A program made the translations under genes and the position numbers. From Nitrospina sp. (GTDB lineage Bacteria > Nitrospinota > Nitrospinia > Nitrospinales > VA-1), in assembly GCA_018697205.1 (NCBI GenBank), contig JABHTG010000135.1:1-64000 (forward strand): 64,000 nucleotides of DNA, given 5' to 3'. Shown here piece after piece: positions 63,013 to 64,000 of the stretch. The notes beneath the pieces were generated by a model. The model was not told where the DNA came from. It saw nothing but the letters and a program-made list of their open reading frames with translations, and searched no databases. The stretch's first letter is position 1, and every line of letters starts with the position of its first letter.

Positions 63013-64000
63013 ATGAATCCAATACAGACAATTTTTAGCCAACTTAGCGAACGTTTTACAAGTCTATCACAAGGACAAAAGGTAGCCGCTCTCGTTCTCG
63101 CTACAGTAATCATCGGCTCTATTCTTTCCATGTCATTTTGGATTAAAACACCCGATCTGCAATTATTATATGCAAACCTCAGTGAAAAAGATGCCGCAGC
63201 TATTGTTGATAATTTAAAATCTCAAAAAATTCCTTACGAGTTGTCAAATCAAGGAAAAACTATCCGTGTCCCATCAAACCAAGTACATGAAATTCGCTTA
63301 AAAATGGCGAGTGAAGGCCTCCCAGAAGGAAGCGATGTTGGACTTGAGATATTTGATAAAACGTCATTGGGAATGACTGATTTTATTCAAAAGTTAAATT
63401 ATCAACGTGCACTTCAAGGAGAACTCTCCCGAACTATTCAAACATTGAATTCAGTAGATAGCGCACGTGTACATTTGGTTATCCCAAAACAAACTTTATT
63501 TCTAAGAGAAAAACCCAAAGGAAAAGCATCTGTTACTATCAAAACCAAAGCTGGGAGATCTTTAAACGAGAAACAAGTCCAAGGAATAATCCATTTGGTT
63601 TCTTCTAGTGTTGAGGGAATCACGGCAGATAATGTAGCTGTTGTAGATGTAAAAGGAAATTTACTTAGCGGAGCTCAAGAGGGGAGCGCTAGCGCTGCGC
63701 GTTCATCTTCCAACTATCAACATAAACGCCAAGTCGAAAAAGAGCTTGAAAAAAATATCATAGTCATGCTTGAAGATGCTCTAGGCCAAGGAATGGTTAT
63801 TTCTCGCGTAACAGCCGACTTGGATTTTGAGAAAAATGATCAGACAGAAGAAATTTATGACCCAGAGTCACAAGTTGTTCGTAGTCAACAGACTGCCTCA
63901 GAATCAGTTGTTGGTGCAACTCCTACAGGAGGGGTTATAGGTGTTCAAGCGCAATTACCTGCTGGACAAAATGAAGGTGGAACTGGAACATCAGGGCAAC
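63013..64000 (+). CDS. fliF: Flagellar MS-ring protein FliF, N-terminal part (runs off the window)
   Basis: An ATG at 63013 opens a frame that stays open to the end of the window (329 codons); the C-terminus is not included. A transmembrane helix lies at about residues 24-45 (VAALVLATVIIGSILSMSFW). The periplasmic ring-building motifs follow: LYANLSEKDAAAIVDNLK, KMASEGLPEGSDVG, IFDKTSLGMTDFIQKLNYQRALQGELSRTI and SARVHLVIPKQTLFLR. The final part in view is the Gly-rich linker GVIGVQAQLPAGQNEGGTG. It starts 32 nt after flgC with no clear ribosome-binding site. Confidence 0.95.
   Translation, partial: MNPIQTIFSQLSERFTSLSQGQKVAALVLATVIIGSILSMSFWIKTPDLQLLYANLSEKDAAAIVDNLKSQKIPYELSNQGKTIRVPSNQVHEIRLKMASEGLPEGSDVGLEIFDKTSLGMTDFIQKLNYQRALQGELSRTIQTLNSVDSARVHLVIPKQTLFLREKPKGKASVTIKTKAGRSLNEKQVQGIIHLVSSSVEGITADNVAVVDVKGNLLSGAQEGSASAARSSSNYQHKRQVEKELEKNIIVMLEDALGQGMVISRVTADLDFEKNDQTEEIYDPESQVVRSQQTASESVVGATPTGGVIGVQAQLPAGQNEGGTGTSGQ

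Noticed and set aside
1-64000. CRISPR arrays, insertion sequences, phage genes, rRNA or tRNA genes
   Set aside because: No repeat-spacer pattern, transposase, integrase, terminal inverted repeats or RNA gene structure was seen on reading through the window.

Overview
The window looks like a chromosomal segment of an AT-rich, free-living, flagellated Gram-negative bacterium. It carries lipopolysaccharide (LPS)-type genes (a heptose epimerase and GT9 heptosyltransferase-like enzymes), a periplasmic molybdoenzyme, a sigma54 regulatory system and flagellar basal-body genes. The mix of SUMF1/FGE-fold proteins, a double-length ThyX-type protein and a large TPR content would suit Nitrospinota or a deep proteobacterial lineage. 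That placement is inference only: no rRNA or tRNA was found to settle it.

Positions 1-26000 are mostly housekeeping and metabolism. In order they hold a secreted parvulin, PriA, a YqaA-type membrane protein, CutA, MsrP, a FGE-fold lipoprotein-like protein with a small membrane protein, and a TPR protein coupled to a BesD-like 2OG-Fe(II) oxygenase. They continue with a YVTN propeller, PntAB transhydrogenase, a double ThyX-like protein, a second FGE-fold protein, a DUF4149 membrane protein, AroA, a YyaL/DUF255 protein and BioB. The block ends with thioredoxin, a GGCT-like protein with a DDAH-like amidinohydrolase, a small sigma54-controlled protein and a CrtC/AttH-type secreted protein.

Positions 26200-53500 form a long surface-polysaccharide region with genes on both strands. 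It holds a split CapF pair (reductase plus cupin), GT2, GT4 and GT9 transferases, a GT2-like/GT9 fusion, HldD, GT-C membrane transferases, methyltransferases (one of TylF type), a SPASM radical SAM enzyme, two B12-binding radical SAM enzymes, a 2OG oxygenase and a DPM1-like transferase. Several small or apparently decayed coding pieces lie at its junctions (45169-45779, 50894-51076, 52738-52842). Many starts here are TTG or GTG.

Positions 53890-64000 hold an M20 peptidase, a GAF-GGDEF diguanylate cyclase, an AMIN/TPR secreted protein followed by a PAS histidine kinase and a sigma54-activating response regulator, then flgC and the start of fliF. The most interesting signal is regulatory. Two near-perfect sigma54 promoters (56980-56995 and 62453-62468) each lie about 130-140 bp downstream of the same dyad, TGTCA-N6-TGACA (56845-56862 and 62304-62319). 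This suggests that the encoded regulator binds the dyad and activates both its own operon and the flagellar operon. A third sigma54 promoter (24763-24778, minus strand) drives an unknown 89-residue protein, which may therefore belong to the flagellar regulon.
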